A stretch of 26,570 nucleotides of DNA from a virus. The position numbers and the translations under genes were made by a program. Below the pieces are notes generated by a model. It worked only from the letters and a program-made list of their open reading frames with translations. It ran no database searches and was not told the DNA's origin. The stretch lies in the IMG/VR virus record IMGVR_UViG_3300025301_000094, positions 1 to 26,570 of that record; one strand, 5' to 3'. Positions 1-7,432 of the stretch are shown here, piece after piece (positions within the stretch are counted from its first letter, which is position 1; each line of letters starts with the position of its first letter).

Positions 1-2
1 GT

Positions 3-65
3 ATTACAATCATAACTTTGAATGGCGATTTCGATGCCGGTGTCGCCAGCGTGTCTTATATGTAA
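3..65 (+). CDS. C-terminal end of an upstream gene, probably a tail fibre or structural protein (partial)
   Basis: The frame starting at base 3 is open from the window edge and encodes 20 residues ending SVSYM before a TAA at 63-65. The stop overlaps the Shine-Dalgarno of the next gene (AAGGAAG, 64-70), the tight packing seen throughout this block. The other two forward frames are less convincing: one stops at 13-15 and the other runs to about base 106 inside the next gene with an Arg/Cys-rich translation. The beta-type composition (alternating Ile, Thr, Val, Ser) would suit the end of a fibre. Every later fibre gene here is followed by a small chaperone, so the position fits too. The fragment is too short to prove. 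Confidence 0.4.
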   Translation: MTIITLNGDFDAGVASVSYM

Positions 66-75
66 GGAAGAAACC

Positions 76-474
76 ATGGAAAACTTTATAGCAGTTGTTA
101 AATCTACAGATGGCAAGTTGGACAAGTACCAAGACTTCGCAGTCGAGGCTGATGCTGTCAGTCACGTTGCAACCTATGGCGGCTTCGTTGCCCCTGATCC
201 CGGTGGCTCAACAAGTTATTGGGTTGTAGATGCAGATGCCGAGACAGTCACTAACAACCAAGATCAAGCTGACGCTGACGCCCTCGCGAATAGTTGGGCT
301 GCTCTTCGTGCAGAACGTGATGCGTTGTTAGCCTCATCTGATTGGACGCAAGCTTCTGACTCACCGTTAACAGATGAAGTCAAAGCTACTTGGGCAACGT
401 ATCGTCAAGAACTGAGGGACTTCCCAGAAAGTGCAGACCCCGCTGACCCAACGTGGCCGACGCCGCCTGAATAA
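76..474 (+). CDS. Tail fibre assembly chaperone-like protein, 132 aa (Phage_tail_APC-type C-terminus)
   Basis: Residues about 77-132 carry the pattern of phage tail assembly chaperones: LRAERDALL, then SDWTQ, SPLTD, WATYRQELRD and a Pro-rich end with PTWPTPPE. Such proteins sit directly after fibre genes and are thought to help fibres fold or attach. The first 70 residues are an unrelated acidic N-terminal domain that I do not recognise. The start is ATG 76, preceded by AAGGAAG at 64-70; an in-frame ATG at 22 has no ribosome-binding site and would overlap the end of the preceding frame. The C-terminal half is closely similar to that of the protein at 2403-2696, so the two are paralogues. The role is inferred from motif and position. 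Confidence 0.75.
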   Translation: MENFIAVVKSTDGKLDKYQDFAVEADAVSHVATYGGFVAPDPGGSTSYWVVDADAETVTNNQDQADADALANSWAALRAERDALLASSDWTQASDSPLTDEVKATWATYRQELRDFPESADPADPTWPTPPE

Positions 475-485
475 GGAGAAGATGA

Positions 486-1436
486 ATGTCAACGCTGAAG
501 GCTGACGCTGTAACTAGCGCACAAGACAATACGGCTTTAACGCTGTCTGGTACAGGAACAGGTGGTGTTAAAGTTAATGACTTCTTTGTCCAGACTAAAG
601 GTGCTGACATTGCTTCCGGCACCACACTCACTCTGGGCAAGGACGGTAATCAGTTCGATGTCACTGGAACGACGACCATAACGTCCATAGCCACACAGGG
701 TATAGGATCATACGTCACCCTGCATTTTGATGGAGTACTAACGTTCACACACCACAGTACTAATCTGATATTGCCAGGAGCGGCCAACATCACGACTGCC
801 GCTGGTGATATCGCGGTCATGTATGAATACGCTTCTGCTGATTGGCGGTGCGTTAGTTACACTAAGGCCAGCGGAGCGGCAGTTGTTGCGGCTGCTGGTG
901 CCGGAGCTTGGGAGTTGGTTGCTAGAACAGCAATTACTGGTGATGTAGGCAGCGTTGAGTTTAATACGGGCTACACTGAACACGCCGTTCAAATGTTCGT
1001 TCTTGAGTGCATTGACAGTACGGATGATACAACAAACCGCGTACTTGAATTGCAGTTTTCTGACGATGCTGGTTCGAGTTTTAAAACGTCTGGTTATCTC
1101 TCCTCCATGTTTCAACATTACAGTTCCGGTAGTACCAATCACGCAACCGCAACGTCATGGATTCAACTTTCTGACGGGACAAATACTAGTGACGAAACCG
1201 AAGGGCTTCACGGCATTGTGTATTGCTCCAACATGAACAACGCCTCCCAAAAAGCATATGCTTGGCACCAGTGTGTTTGGACAGCGGATGCTTCCAACCC
1301 TCTAAGGACAGCGACAGGGGGCGGAATATATAATACGGCGGCAGCTATAGATGGCGTTCGCTTTCAATTTAGCGGTGGCAATATCCAAGGGAATGTTGAT
1401 GCCTTCATTACACAATATAGGCAGGTGTTATCGTGA
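486..1436 (+). CDS. Tail fibre / receptor-binding-type structural protein, 316 aa
   Basis: The protein begins MSTLKADAV and continues with a Thr/Gly-rich beta segment (LTLSGTGTGGVKV), the N-terminal style of many marine podovirus fibre genes. The same opening pattern recurs in the fibre at 1688-2410. After a Gly/Ala-rich linker at about residues 128-141 comes a distal domain rich in Ser, Thr, Gly and aromatic residues (about 142-316), which would be the likely receptor-contacting part. There is no signal peptide or membrane helix. The start is fixed by AAGGAG at 473-478, eight bases before the ATG. The stop TGA overlaps the GTG start of the next gene. No enzymatic motif was seen. The assignment rests on composition, the shared N-terminus and the adjacent chaperone genes. 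Confidence 0.65.
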   Translation: MSTLKADAVTSAQDNTALTLSGTGTGGVKVNDFFVQTKGADIASGTTLTLGKDGNQFDVTGTTTITSIATQGIGSYVTLHFDGVLTFTHHSTNLILPGAANITTAAGDIAVMYEYASADWRCVSYTKASGAAVVAAAGAGAWELVARTAITGDVGSVEFNTGYTEHAVQMFVLECIDSTDDTTNRVLELQFSDDAGSSFKTSGYLSSMFQHYSSGSTNHATATSWIQLSDGTNTSDETEGLHGIVYCSNMNNASQKAYAWHQCVWTADASNPLRTATGGGIYNTAAAIDGVRFQFSGGNIQGNVDAFITQYRQVLS

Positions 1437-1675
1437 GAAAATTAGTTGATGGAGAATTTGTTGATTTGACCCCAGAAGAGGTCACGGCAAGAGAAGCAGA
1501 CGAAGCGGCAGATACAGCAAGGGTAACTGCCAACAAATACAAGGGTGATCGGTGTGAGGCTTATGGCAGCATTGGCGACCAGTTGGATATGCAATATTGG
1601 GACAGTGTAAACGACACAACTGTTTGGGTTGACCACATTGCGGCTGTTAAGTTAGCCAATCCGAAACCGGATTAA
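1433..1675 (+). CDS. Small fibre-associated chaperone-like protein, 80 aa
   Basis: It starts at GTG 1433, overlapping the previous stop (GTGA), so translation is probably coupled. The N-terminus contains LTPEEVTAREADEA, nearly the same pattern as FTPEEETARDAEEA in the protein at 2403-2696. The C-terminal half is different, with AYGSIGDQLDMQYWDSVN, WVDHIAAVK and an ending NPKPD. This SIGDQLD...A-V-K...PKP pattern recurs in small phage proteins encoded beside tail fibres. The pairing of one shared and one swapped half suggests a modular chaperone matched to the preceding fibre. The exact function is not known. Confidence 0.6.
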   Translation: MRKLVDGEFVDLTPEEVTAREADEAADTARVTANKYKGDRCEAYGSIGDQLDMQYWDSVNDTTVWVDHIAAVKLANPKPD

Positions 1676-1687
1676 AGGAAATAAAAT

Positions 1688-2410
1688 ATGTCCGATCTCA
1701 AAGTTGACGGCATTATAGCTTCCACCGGCACCAACACTAACCTTACTCTCCAGGGTAAGGGGTCAGGAAAAGTTGACATTGGTGATGGCGCTTTAAGTTT
1801 CCCTGACGCTGATGGAGATGCTAACCAAGTTATTAAGACCGATGGCTCGGGGGCGTTATCGTTTGTTACGCCAGCGGCGGCTGGTTGGAATATTATCGGA
1901 ACAGCGGTTGCGTCGGGTAGTGGCACCCTAGACATAACTGGGCTGAGTAGTACTTATGACACCTACGCGATTGGCCTTTCAGACCTCGTACCGGCCACAG
2001 ATAATGTCGCCCCCTATATCCGCCTCGGCGATAGTAGCGGCGTCGATTCTGCGGGAAGTGACTATTCATGGTGCCAAATAGGGATGAGGAACAACTCTTC
2101 CTCTGTTCTTGGTGCTGTTGACGCCGCTGATAGCGAAATTGAATTAACTCCAGTGTCAGGGAATATCGGGAACGGTGCTGGCGATGGCTTGGGTGGTCTG
2201 CTTTTTCTCCACACTCCCGGCGATGCTACTGGTTGGCCTCGTCTTTCGGGAACAACCTACGGCGGCGACGATAGTGGCCCTATCGGTGTTTTTTCAACAA
2301 TCGGCGGGGAGAGGAGGGCTGTAATAGTAGTGGATAGAATCCAATTCCTTTTCTCAAGTGGCAATGTTGCTACAGGCCGAATGACAGTGTGGGGAGTGGC
2401 TCATGCCTAG
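1688..2410 (+). CDS. Second tail fibre / receptor-binding-type protein, 240 aa
   Basis: The opening MSDLKVDGI followed by NLTLQGKGSGKVDIGDGAL matches the start pattern of the fibre at 486-1436, so the two probably share a virion-anchoring N-terminal segment. The remaining about 190 residues (Gly, Ser, Asp-rich, with many beta-forming stretches and YGGDDSGPIGV) do not align by eye with the distal part of the first fibre. AAGGAA at 1675-1680 precedes the ATG by seven bases, overlapping the end of the upstream stop. The last codons overlap the start of the chaperone-like gene at 2403. No catalytic motif was seen. The fibre role is inferred from the N-terminus and context. Confidence 0.65.
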   Translation: MSDLKVDGIIASTGTNTNLTLQGKGSGKVDIGDGALSFPDADGDANQVIKTDGSGALSFVTPAAAGWNIIGTAVASGSGTLDITGLSSTYDTYAIGLSDLVPATDNVAPYIRLGDSSGVDSAGSDYSWCQIGMRNNSSSVLGAVDAADSEIELTPVSGNIGNGAGDGLGGLLFLHTPGDATGWPRLSGTTYGGDDSGPIGVFSTIGGERRAVIVVDRIQFLFSSGNVATGRMTVWGVAHA

Positions 2411-2696
2411 ATTTCATACAACACAAAATGGGGATGTTCCATTCACGCCAGAAGAAGAAACAGCGAGAGATGCTGAAGAAGCTACATGGGAAGAAGAGGG
2501 GCCAGCACGGGCGTTAGTTGGACTCCGTGCAAAGCGTAACACCCTGCTAACCGAAACCGATTGGACACAGTACAACGACTCGCCGCTAACAGATGAGGTC
2601 AAGGCTGAGTGGGCCGTCTATCGCGTGTCGCTTCGTGATCTCCCTGAAAACACCGACGATCCCGCTGATCCGACTTGGCCGCCGCCGCCGGGGTGA
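2403..2696 (+). CDS. Tail fibre assembly chaperone-like protein, 97 aa (Phage_tail_APC-type)
   Basis: Residues about 38-97 repeat the chaperone pattern: LRAKRNTLL, TDWTQ, SPLTDEVKAEW, YRVSLRDLPE and PTWPPPPG. They are clearly paralogous to the C-terminal half of the 76-474 product. The first 30 residues contain FTPEEETARDAEEA, shared instead with the 80-aa protein at 1433. It begins eight bases inside the end of the preceding fibre gene and has GGGGAG just upstream (about 2391-2396). As a short acidic protein next to a fibre, it most likely helps that fibre fold or attach. Confidence 0.75.
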   Translation: MPRFHTTQNGDVPFTPEEETARDAEEATWEEEGPARALVGLRAKRNTLLTETDWTQYNDSPLTDEVKAEWAVYRVSLRDLPENTDDPADPTWPPPPG

Positions 2697-2702
2697 TGAC
2701 TG

Positions 2703-2990
2703 ATGCCAGCTGACATTAACGATTTATCGCGTATTCTAGGACGGCTTGAAGCTGATGCCAGTGCCGCTAAGAATCAACGCACTGAGATCTTTAAGCAATT
2801 AGAAGAGGTGAAATCGAAACTGTCTTGCCTTCCTCAGTTGGCGAAAACAGTCGAGTCACATTCAATAGTAATTGATGATTTTAAGCGACTCAAAAATAAG
2901 GCCGCCGGAATCATGCTGGTTCTAACAATCATCGGCGGGGCTATAGGATCAGCCGGGATGTGGATGGCAAAGAATTTCATATCGAAATGA
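2703..2990 (+). CDS. Coiled-coil protein with one C-terminal membrane helix, 95 aa
   Basis: Residues about 5-64 are charged and heptad-like (LEADASAAKNQ, FKQLEEVKSKL, VIDDFKRLK). They are followed by a hydrophobic segment at about 67-86 (AGIMLVLTIIGGAIGSAGMW) and a short basic end. This layout resembles small phage proteins of the DUF1515 or XhlA type, some of which assist holins or anchor at the inner membrane; I cannot assign a family firmly. It lies between the fibre cassette and the tail tube genes, with GGTGA upstream and a six-base gap from the previous stop. It could be a holin-associated or spanin-like lysis protein, but nothing in the sequence decides this. Confidence 0.6.
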   Translation: MPADINDLSRILGRLEADASAAKNQRTEIFKQLEEVKSKLSCLPQLAKTVESHSIVIDDFKRLKNKAAGIMLVLTIIGGAIGSAGMWMAKNFISK

Positions 2991-3020
2991 TAATTAATTA
3001 TTATTATTGGAGAGCCGACG

Positions 3021-3839
3021 ATGCCTAAACGCACCCTAATCGATATGGTCCAGAATATCATGTCCTCAATGGATAGTGATACGGTGAACTCTATCACTGA
3101 TACTACTGAGTCTAGCGCAATCGCGGATATCGTTGAGACTACTTATTATGATCTAATTACTAATCGTGTTATTCCCGAGCACAAAGAGATTTTCGAGTTA
3201 GACGCTTTAGGCGATGCTACTCGCCCAGCGATGATGGAAGTACCGAGTACGGTAGAAACAATTGAGTGGATCAAGTATGACAGGCGACAGAGTAGCACTG
3301 ATACTCGCCTGCGTTTCGAAACGCTCCTCTATAAGACTCCTGATGCTATGTTGGATCTACTTAACAGTAGGGATTCTACCGATACCACTACGGTAGTCAA
3401 CATGCCATCCAAGAATACAACGAGCGTTGACCTTCTAGTGAAGAACAACGTCAACCCCACCTACTGGACCATGTTTGATGACAGATATATTGTGTTCGAC
3501 TCTTATGATAGTGCTATAGACTCTACGCTGCAACAGAGTAAGACACAATGTTACGGCTTGAAGGAACCAAGCTGGACCAAGTCTGATACTTTCGTACCAG
3601 ATCTTGACCTTGACTTGTTTCCTCTTCTTCTATCTGCTAGTAAGTCTGTCTCTTTCGCTACTCTTAAGTCTGCAAATAATCCTGCTGTTAATGCTGCTGC
3701 CCGTGCTCACGTTATCCGGACACAAGGGGCTAAGTATAAGAGTACGACTGCAGATGACATTGAGCGACTAACACCCTCCTTCGGTAGGCGGTCCACCTTT
3801 GGGGAAACGCGAAGCAATAGAAGTAGAAGGTCCCAATAA
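3021..3839 (+). CDS. Tail tubular protein A / head-tail adaptor (T7 gp11-like), 272 aa
   Basis: The N-terminus MPKRTLIDMVQNIMSSMDSD, followed by VNSITDTTES and IADIVETTYYDLITNR, is the typical opening of podovirus gp11-like tail tubular proteins. These form the ring that joins the portal to the nozzle. The gene is directly upstream (with one small gene between) of a gp12-like gene, the T7 order. The C-terminus is basic and Arg/Ser-rich (about 255-272), a disordered tail. GGAG at 3009-3012 marks the start. At 272 aa it is longer than T7 gp11 (196 aa). The stop overlaps the next ATG (TAATG). It acts in the mature virion tail. Confidence 0.8.
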   Translation: MPKRTLIDMVQNIMSSMDSDTVNSITDTTESSAIADIVETTYYDLITNRVIPEHKEIFELDALGDATRPAMMEVPSTVETIEWIKYDRRQSSTDTRLRFETLLYKTPDAMLDLLNSRDSTDTTTVVNMPSKNTTSVDLLVKNNVNPTYWTMFDDRYIVFDSYDSAIDSTLQQSKTQCYGLKEPSWTKSDTFVPDLDLDLFPLLLSASKSVSFATLKSANNPAVNAAARAHVIRTQGAKYKSTTADDIERLTPSFGRRSTFGETRSNRSRRSQ

Positions 3840-4183
3840 TGTCGTATATTTTAGCAAACGGAAAAGAGATCACCATTGGCCGTGAGAGCCATACTGGTCT
3901 GCTTCAGTTCTTACTCCCTGAAGATGGTGGGCAACTGCCATCACTCTTATCAGGTAAGTTTACGGCTCAGAAGTTTGTAGATGAGGCGTGGAGCCAGTAT
4001 CTCAGTAAGACGCCTAATCTGAGAACTGCTCACCCACTATCTGAAACTAGGGTAGAGAAAGAAGATAACTCTGCTTTCACTGAGACACTTCCTACTGAGC
4101 CTGTAAAGGCTAAGAAAGAACGCCCACCCCTCAGATATAAGAAGCCCAAGGTAAAGAAAGAGGTTAAATCAAAGGACGCTTAA
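3839..4183 (+). CDS. Hypothetical small protein between the two tail tube genes, 114 aa
   Basis: I do not recognise this protein. The N-terminal half (about 1-65) looks folded (YILANGKEITIG, LLQFLLPEDGG, FVDEAWSQYL). The C-terminal third (about 88-114) is Lys/Pro-rich and probably disordered (KAKKERPPLRYKKPKVKK), which could bind nucleic acid or an acidic partner. It is coupled to the upstream gp11-like gene by a TAATG overlap, with GAAGG eight bases before the start, and abuts the gp12-like gene. Placement implies a virion or assembly role, but no function can be assigned. Confidence 0.6.
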   Translation: MSYILANGKEITIGRESHTGLLQFLLPEDGGQLPSLLSGKFTAQKFVDEAWSQYLSKTPNLRTAHPLSETRVEKEDNSAFTETLPTEPVKAKKERPPLRYKKPKVKKEVKSKDA

Positions 4184-6418
4184 ATGGTTGGTGAGATCGA
4201 CTCAACGAAGGTATTCAACACATTTGTTGCAGGACTCATCACCGAAGCGGGTCCGCTTACCTTCCCTGAGAACGCGAGTAAAGACGAACTCAACTGTGTC
4301 CTGAGTAGAAAGGGCAACAGGCGTAGGCGCTTGGGTGTTGACTATGAAAATAGTGGAGCGCTCTCTGCTGTTACTCTAACTGATGCTGCAGCAGCTGCAC
4401 AAGGGCTCTTCACCGATGTTTGGACTTCTGTAGCGGGCAGTGGTACGAGGAACTTCCTTGTTCTTCAGATTGATACTACGCTGCACTTTTATGATCTCTC
4501 CGTTTCCCCGCTGAGTTCTGGTAAAAAAGGATTTACACAATCTATTAGCGGGTTTGCTGCTAGTGGTGCTACTGATGTAGGGCTTGAACCAATTACGATG
4601 GTGTCAGGCAGGGGGCTGCTCTTCTGTGCATCTAGTAAGCTAGAGCCGTTCTCGATTGAGTACTCTCCTAGTGGTGACTCCATCACTGCCACGCAGATTA
4701 GCTTAGAAATTAGAGATTTCGATGGATTAACTGAGAGTCCTGTTATCACCAATGATAACGAGCCCGCTACTCTCTCGACTACCCACGATTATAATCTGCA
4801 GAATCAAGGTTGGAACTCTCCCGGCGCTGGTGAAGCAGATCCTACAGCTACTTACTTTTCGAGTAAAGCTGTCTATCCCCCTAACTCTAAACAATGGTGG
4901 GCAGGGAAAGATTCTTCTGAAGTATTCGATCCAAATTTATTGACTAAGTTTGATACAGGCAATACTCTGGCTCCTCGTGGTCATTATCTACTCAACCCCT
5001 TTTACAAAGATAGGACAACTGCATCAGGGGTCTCTGGCATTACAGTTGAATCTGAAACTAAGAGACCAGAAGTACTGGCCTTCTTTGCTGGTCGTGTCTG
5101 GTATATGGGTGTAGATTCCTCAAAGATCAACGGACATATCTTCTTTAGTCAAGTTCTATTAACTGCAAATCACGCAGGGCGCTGTTATCAAGAAGCAGAT
5201 CCAACATCCGAGGATGTGGCTGAGCTAATAGATTCAGATGGTGGTGTTGTGGTTATCCCTGAAATTGGAAGGGTTAGAGGAGCTATCGTCAAAGATCGCT
5301 TCTTAATTATATTTGCTAGTAACGGTGTCTGGTCTATTTCAGGTGGCGGTACGGATGGATTCAAAGCTACTGACTTCCAAGTACAGGAAGTAACTTCTAC
5401 TGGTGTTACTGGTAAGGAGAGCATTGTTGTTACTGAAGCGTTTCCGATGTGGTGGTCAGAGCAAGGCATCTATACTCTTCTTGTAGATCAAGTCAGCGGA
5501 CAACTCAGTGCTCAATCAATGACGCAGAATACTATCGAGACATTTTACCAAGATGATATTCCTGCTATGTCTAAGATTTATGCAAGGGGGCAATTTGATG
5601 ATGCATCTAAGAAGATTTACTGGCTCTATAGTACGGTAGCCCCTGCCAATGATGCAGATAGATGGCGATTCAATGCTATTCTTGTCTTTGATACTTCAAT
5701 AGGTGCATTCACTCCTTGGCAGATTAGTAACTTAACTAATAATAGTCCCTATCTATTTAGTGTCTTTAACCTACAAGCTATTCAAACTACGGATCGTACA
5801 GAAAACGTTATAGATAGTAGTGCTAATACCATCGTTACGGATCAAGGTGCTGGTACAGAGAACTCAGTAGTTACGGATGTGCAGACTATTAGTGGTAACA
5901 CTACATTTCTCAAGTTTGTTGCTATTGTGCCTAATAGTGGAGCCGCTACTAATACATGGGTCTTCTGTGAGTTCAATAATGGTGACTTCCTAGACTGGGA
6001 AACCAACGATAGTACAGGGATTACTTATGATAGCTACTGGGAGATGGGTTACGAACTTTTTGGTTCTCTGACTAAGAAGCAAGTACCCTATGTACAGCTG
6101 TTCTTTAACAAGACAGAGACGGGAGCGGCTGGTGGTGCGTTGACTGCTCCATCTAGTCTCTTTATGCAGAGTAAATGGGACTGGACTAGTTCGGGTAATA
6201 CAGGTCGGTGGTCTGAGTTGAAACAGGTATACCGTTTGAAGCGTGAATTTGATACAGGATTGATAACAGATGAACGTCCAGGGGAAGATGTCATTGTCTC
6301 GGAAGAGAAAATAAGAGGACACGGTAAAGCGTTCCAATTGCGTTTCGAAAGCGAAGACGGCAAGGATTTCGATGTTGCTGGCTGGCAGACCTTTGTGGAT
6401 CAAACGAGTAATGTCTAA
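4184..6418 (+). CDS. Tail tubular protein B / nozzle (T7 gp12-like), 744 aa
   Basis: The N-terminus (FNTFVAGLITEAGPLTFPENA, then ELNCVLSRKGNRRRRLGVDYE) is the hallmark of podovirus gp12-like nozzle proteins. There the 'G-L-x-TEA-PL-P' segment is followed by an Arg-rich strand. The rest is beta-rich, with repeated aromatic and Gly patterns such as FFAGRVWYMGV, FLIIFASNGVWSISGG, MWWSEQGIYTL and KIYWLYST, as in a beta-propeller nozzle. The length (744) is close to T7 gp12 (794). It follows its neighbour's TAA immediately, with AAAGGA inside the upstream gene. The protein forms the distal tail tube through which DNA leaves. Confidence 0.85.
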   Translation: MVGEIDSTKVFNTFVAGLITEAGPLTFPENASKDELNCVLSRKGNRRRRLGVDYENSGALSAVTLTDAAAAAQGLFTDVWTSVAGSGTRNFLVLQIDTTLHFYDLSVSPLSSGKKGFTQSISGFAASGATDVGLEPITMVSGRGLLFCASSKLEPFSIEYSPSGDSITATQISLEIRDFDGLTESPVITNDNEPATLSTTHDYNLQNQGWNSPGAGEADPTATYFSSKAVYPPNSKQWWAGKDSSEVFDPNLLTKFDTGNTLAPRGHYLLNPFYKDRTTASGVSGITVESETKRPEVLAFFAGRVWYMGVDSSKINGHIFFSQVLLTANHAGRCYQEADPTSEDVAELIDSDGGVVVIPEIGRVRGAIVKDRFLIIFASNGVWSISGGGTDGFKATDFQVQEVTSTGVTGKESIVVTEAFPMWWSEQGIYTLLVDQVSGQLSAQSMTQNTIETFYQDDIPAMSKIYARGQFDDASKKIYWLYSTVAPANDADRWRFNAILVFDTSIGAFTPWQISNLTNNSPYLFSVFNLQAIQTTDRTENVIDSSANTIVTDQGAGTENSVVTDVQTISGNTTFLKFVAIVPNSGAATNTWVFCEFNNGDFLDWETNDSTGITYDSYWEMGYELFGSLTKKQVPYVQLFFNKTETGAAGGALTAPSSLFMQSKWDWTSSGNTGRWSELKQVYRLKREFDTGLITDERPGEDVIVSEEKIRGHGKAFQLRFESEDGKDFDVAGWQTFVDQTSNV

Positions 6419-6806
6419 TCTAGAAATGACAAAAACAGGAAAGTCATATATAGAGGAAAATAAAGAGCATATTCTTGCAATGATGTTCAATACAGTAAAG
6501 GATAGAATTTTACTAGCTGAAAACGATGCCATCAAATTTGAATGTGAAACAGATATGCCAGGACAACTTTGTTTTCACTATTCAATTAAACGCTGGGCAC
6601 CGTCTGCATTTAAGATTATTCTACACGATTGGGAAATTGTAAAGAATGAATTAAAGAAGATTGGAGTTCCCTGCATTTCTGCTAGAGCGAAAATAGATGA
6701 TACGAAGAATCTTAAGTTTTTTGAAATGATGAAGTTTATTCCATTTGGAACTTGGAGTGAGGACGGGGAAACCGTCAATTTAATAGAGTATAGGTTGGAG
6801 TTATAA
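6411..6806 (+). CDS. T7 gp13-like internal virion / GNAT-fold protein, 131 aa
   Basis: The size (131 aa, against 138 for T7 gp13) and position (directly after the gp12-like gene, before a gp14-like gene) match T7 gene 13, whose Pfam family belongs to the acetyltransferase-like clan. The C-terminal run DDTKNLKFFEMMKFIPFGTW followed by EDGETVNLIEYRLEL has the GNAT-like 'N...FFxxxGF...G' shape. The usual acetyl-CoA loop (Q/RxxGxG/A) is not visible, so catalysis is doubtful. The start chosen is ATG 6411, overlapping the previous stop; ATG 6426 is an alternative. The gene is visibly more AT-rich, with more Lys and Ile, than its neighbours, which hints at separate acquisition. Confidence 0.6.
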   Translation: MSNLEMTKTGKSYIEENKEHILAMMFNTVKDRILLAENDAIKFECETDMPGQLCFHYSIKRWAPSAFKIILHDWEIVKNELKKIGVPCISARAKIDDTKNLKFFEMMKFIPFGTWSEDGETVNLIEYRLEL

Positions 6807-6807
6807 T

Positions 6808-7419
6808 ATGTGTCCTCCAGTATTTGCAGCAGCAGGCGGGTTGACCCCTTTCGGATTTGGAATAAGCCTAGGTGTTAAGCTATTAGGTGCGGGAATATCG
6901 TTTCTAGGCCAACGGAAGGCAGCAAAAGCCGCTAAAAGACGAGCAGCAGAGACGACTGCAGCACGTAGACGTACTGAAGCTCTTCAGAAGCGTCGTGAAG
7001 ATATTGTTGCTGCCCGACAGAGACGCCGCTCCTTTGCAGAAGCACGAAGGTTTAGAGGAGGAGCCGTTAACCTTGCTGCTGTTCGGGGAGTAGGTGGCGC
7101 TATCGGTGCACAAGGTTCTACTGTTCCGGGCGTAACAGCTAACATCGCTCAACAGCTAAATGCCAATAACGCCTTTATCAATCAGGTCACAACACTTAAT
7201 GCTGGTATCAGATCAGCGCAAGGCGCTGTTGCCGATATTGCTGGAACACCGATTACTGCTGGCTCAGGATTAGTTGCCTTTGGAGGTTTGCTTGGTTCTG
7301 AAAGCGTTGGAGAAGCTTTCTCTTTCTTTGGTGGCAGTCCTGCTGGTATTCGTACTACAGCAGCCCAAGCAAACGCTCCGGGTGGTCGTGCTTCCAATTG
7401 GAATCCTACTGGGCCGTAA
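6808..7419 (+). CDS. Internal virion protein gp14-like, 203 aa
   Basis: A hydrophobic N-terminal stretch (about 14-34, LTPFGFGISLGVKLLGAGIS) is followed by an Ala/Arg/Lys-rich helix (about 35-85, QRKAAKAAKRRAAE). Then comes a Gly/Ala/Asn-rich body. This is the layout and length of T7 gp14 (196 aa), a core protein ejected into the outer membrane during infection. It lies where gene 14 would be, after gp13-like and before the giant ejection proteins. GGAG at 6797-6800 precedes the start by seven bases. Assignment is by architecture and order, as the primary sequence is low in distinctive motifs. Confidence 0.7.
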   Translation: MCPPVFAAAGGLTPFGFGISLGVKLLGAGISFLGQRKAAKAAKRRAAETTAARRRTEALQKRREDIVAARQRRRSFAEARRFRGGAVNLAAVRGVGGAIGAQGSTVPGVTANIAQQLNANNAFINQVTTLNAGIRSAQGAVADIAGTPITAGSGLVAFGGLLGSESVGEAFSFFGGSPAGIRTTAAQANAPGGRASNWNPTGP

Positions 7420-7432
7420 ATAGGGTATCAAT

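Noticed and set aside
5990-6535. A 181-codon - strand frame across the gp12/gp13 junction
   Set aside because: Both + strand genes beneath it have good evidence and this frame shows no recognisable domain or start signal.
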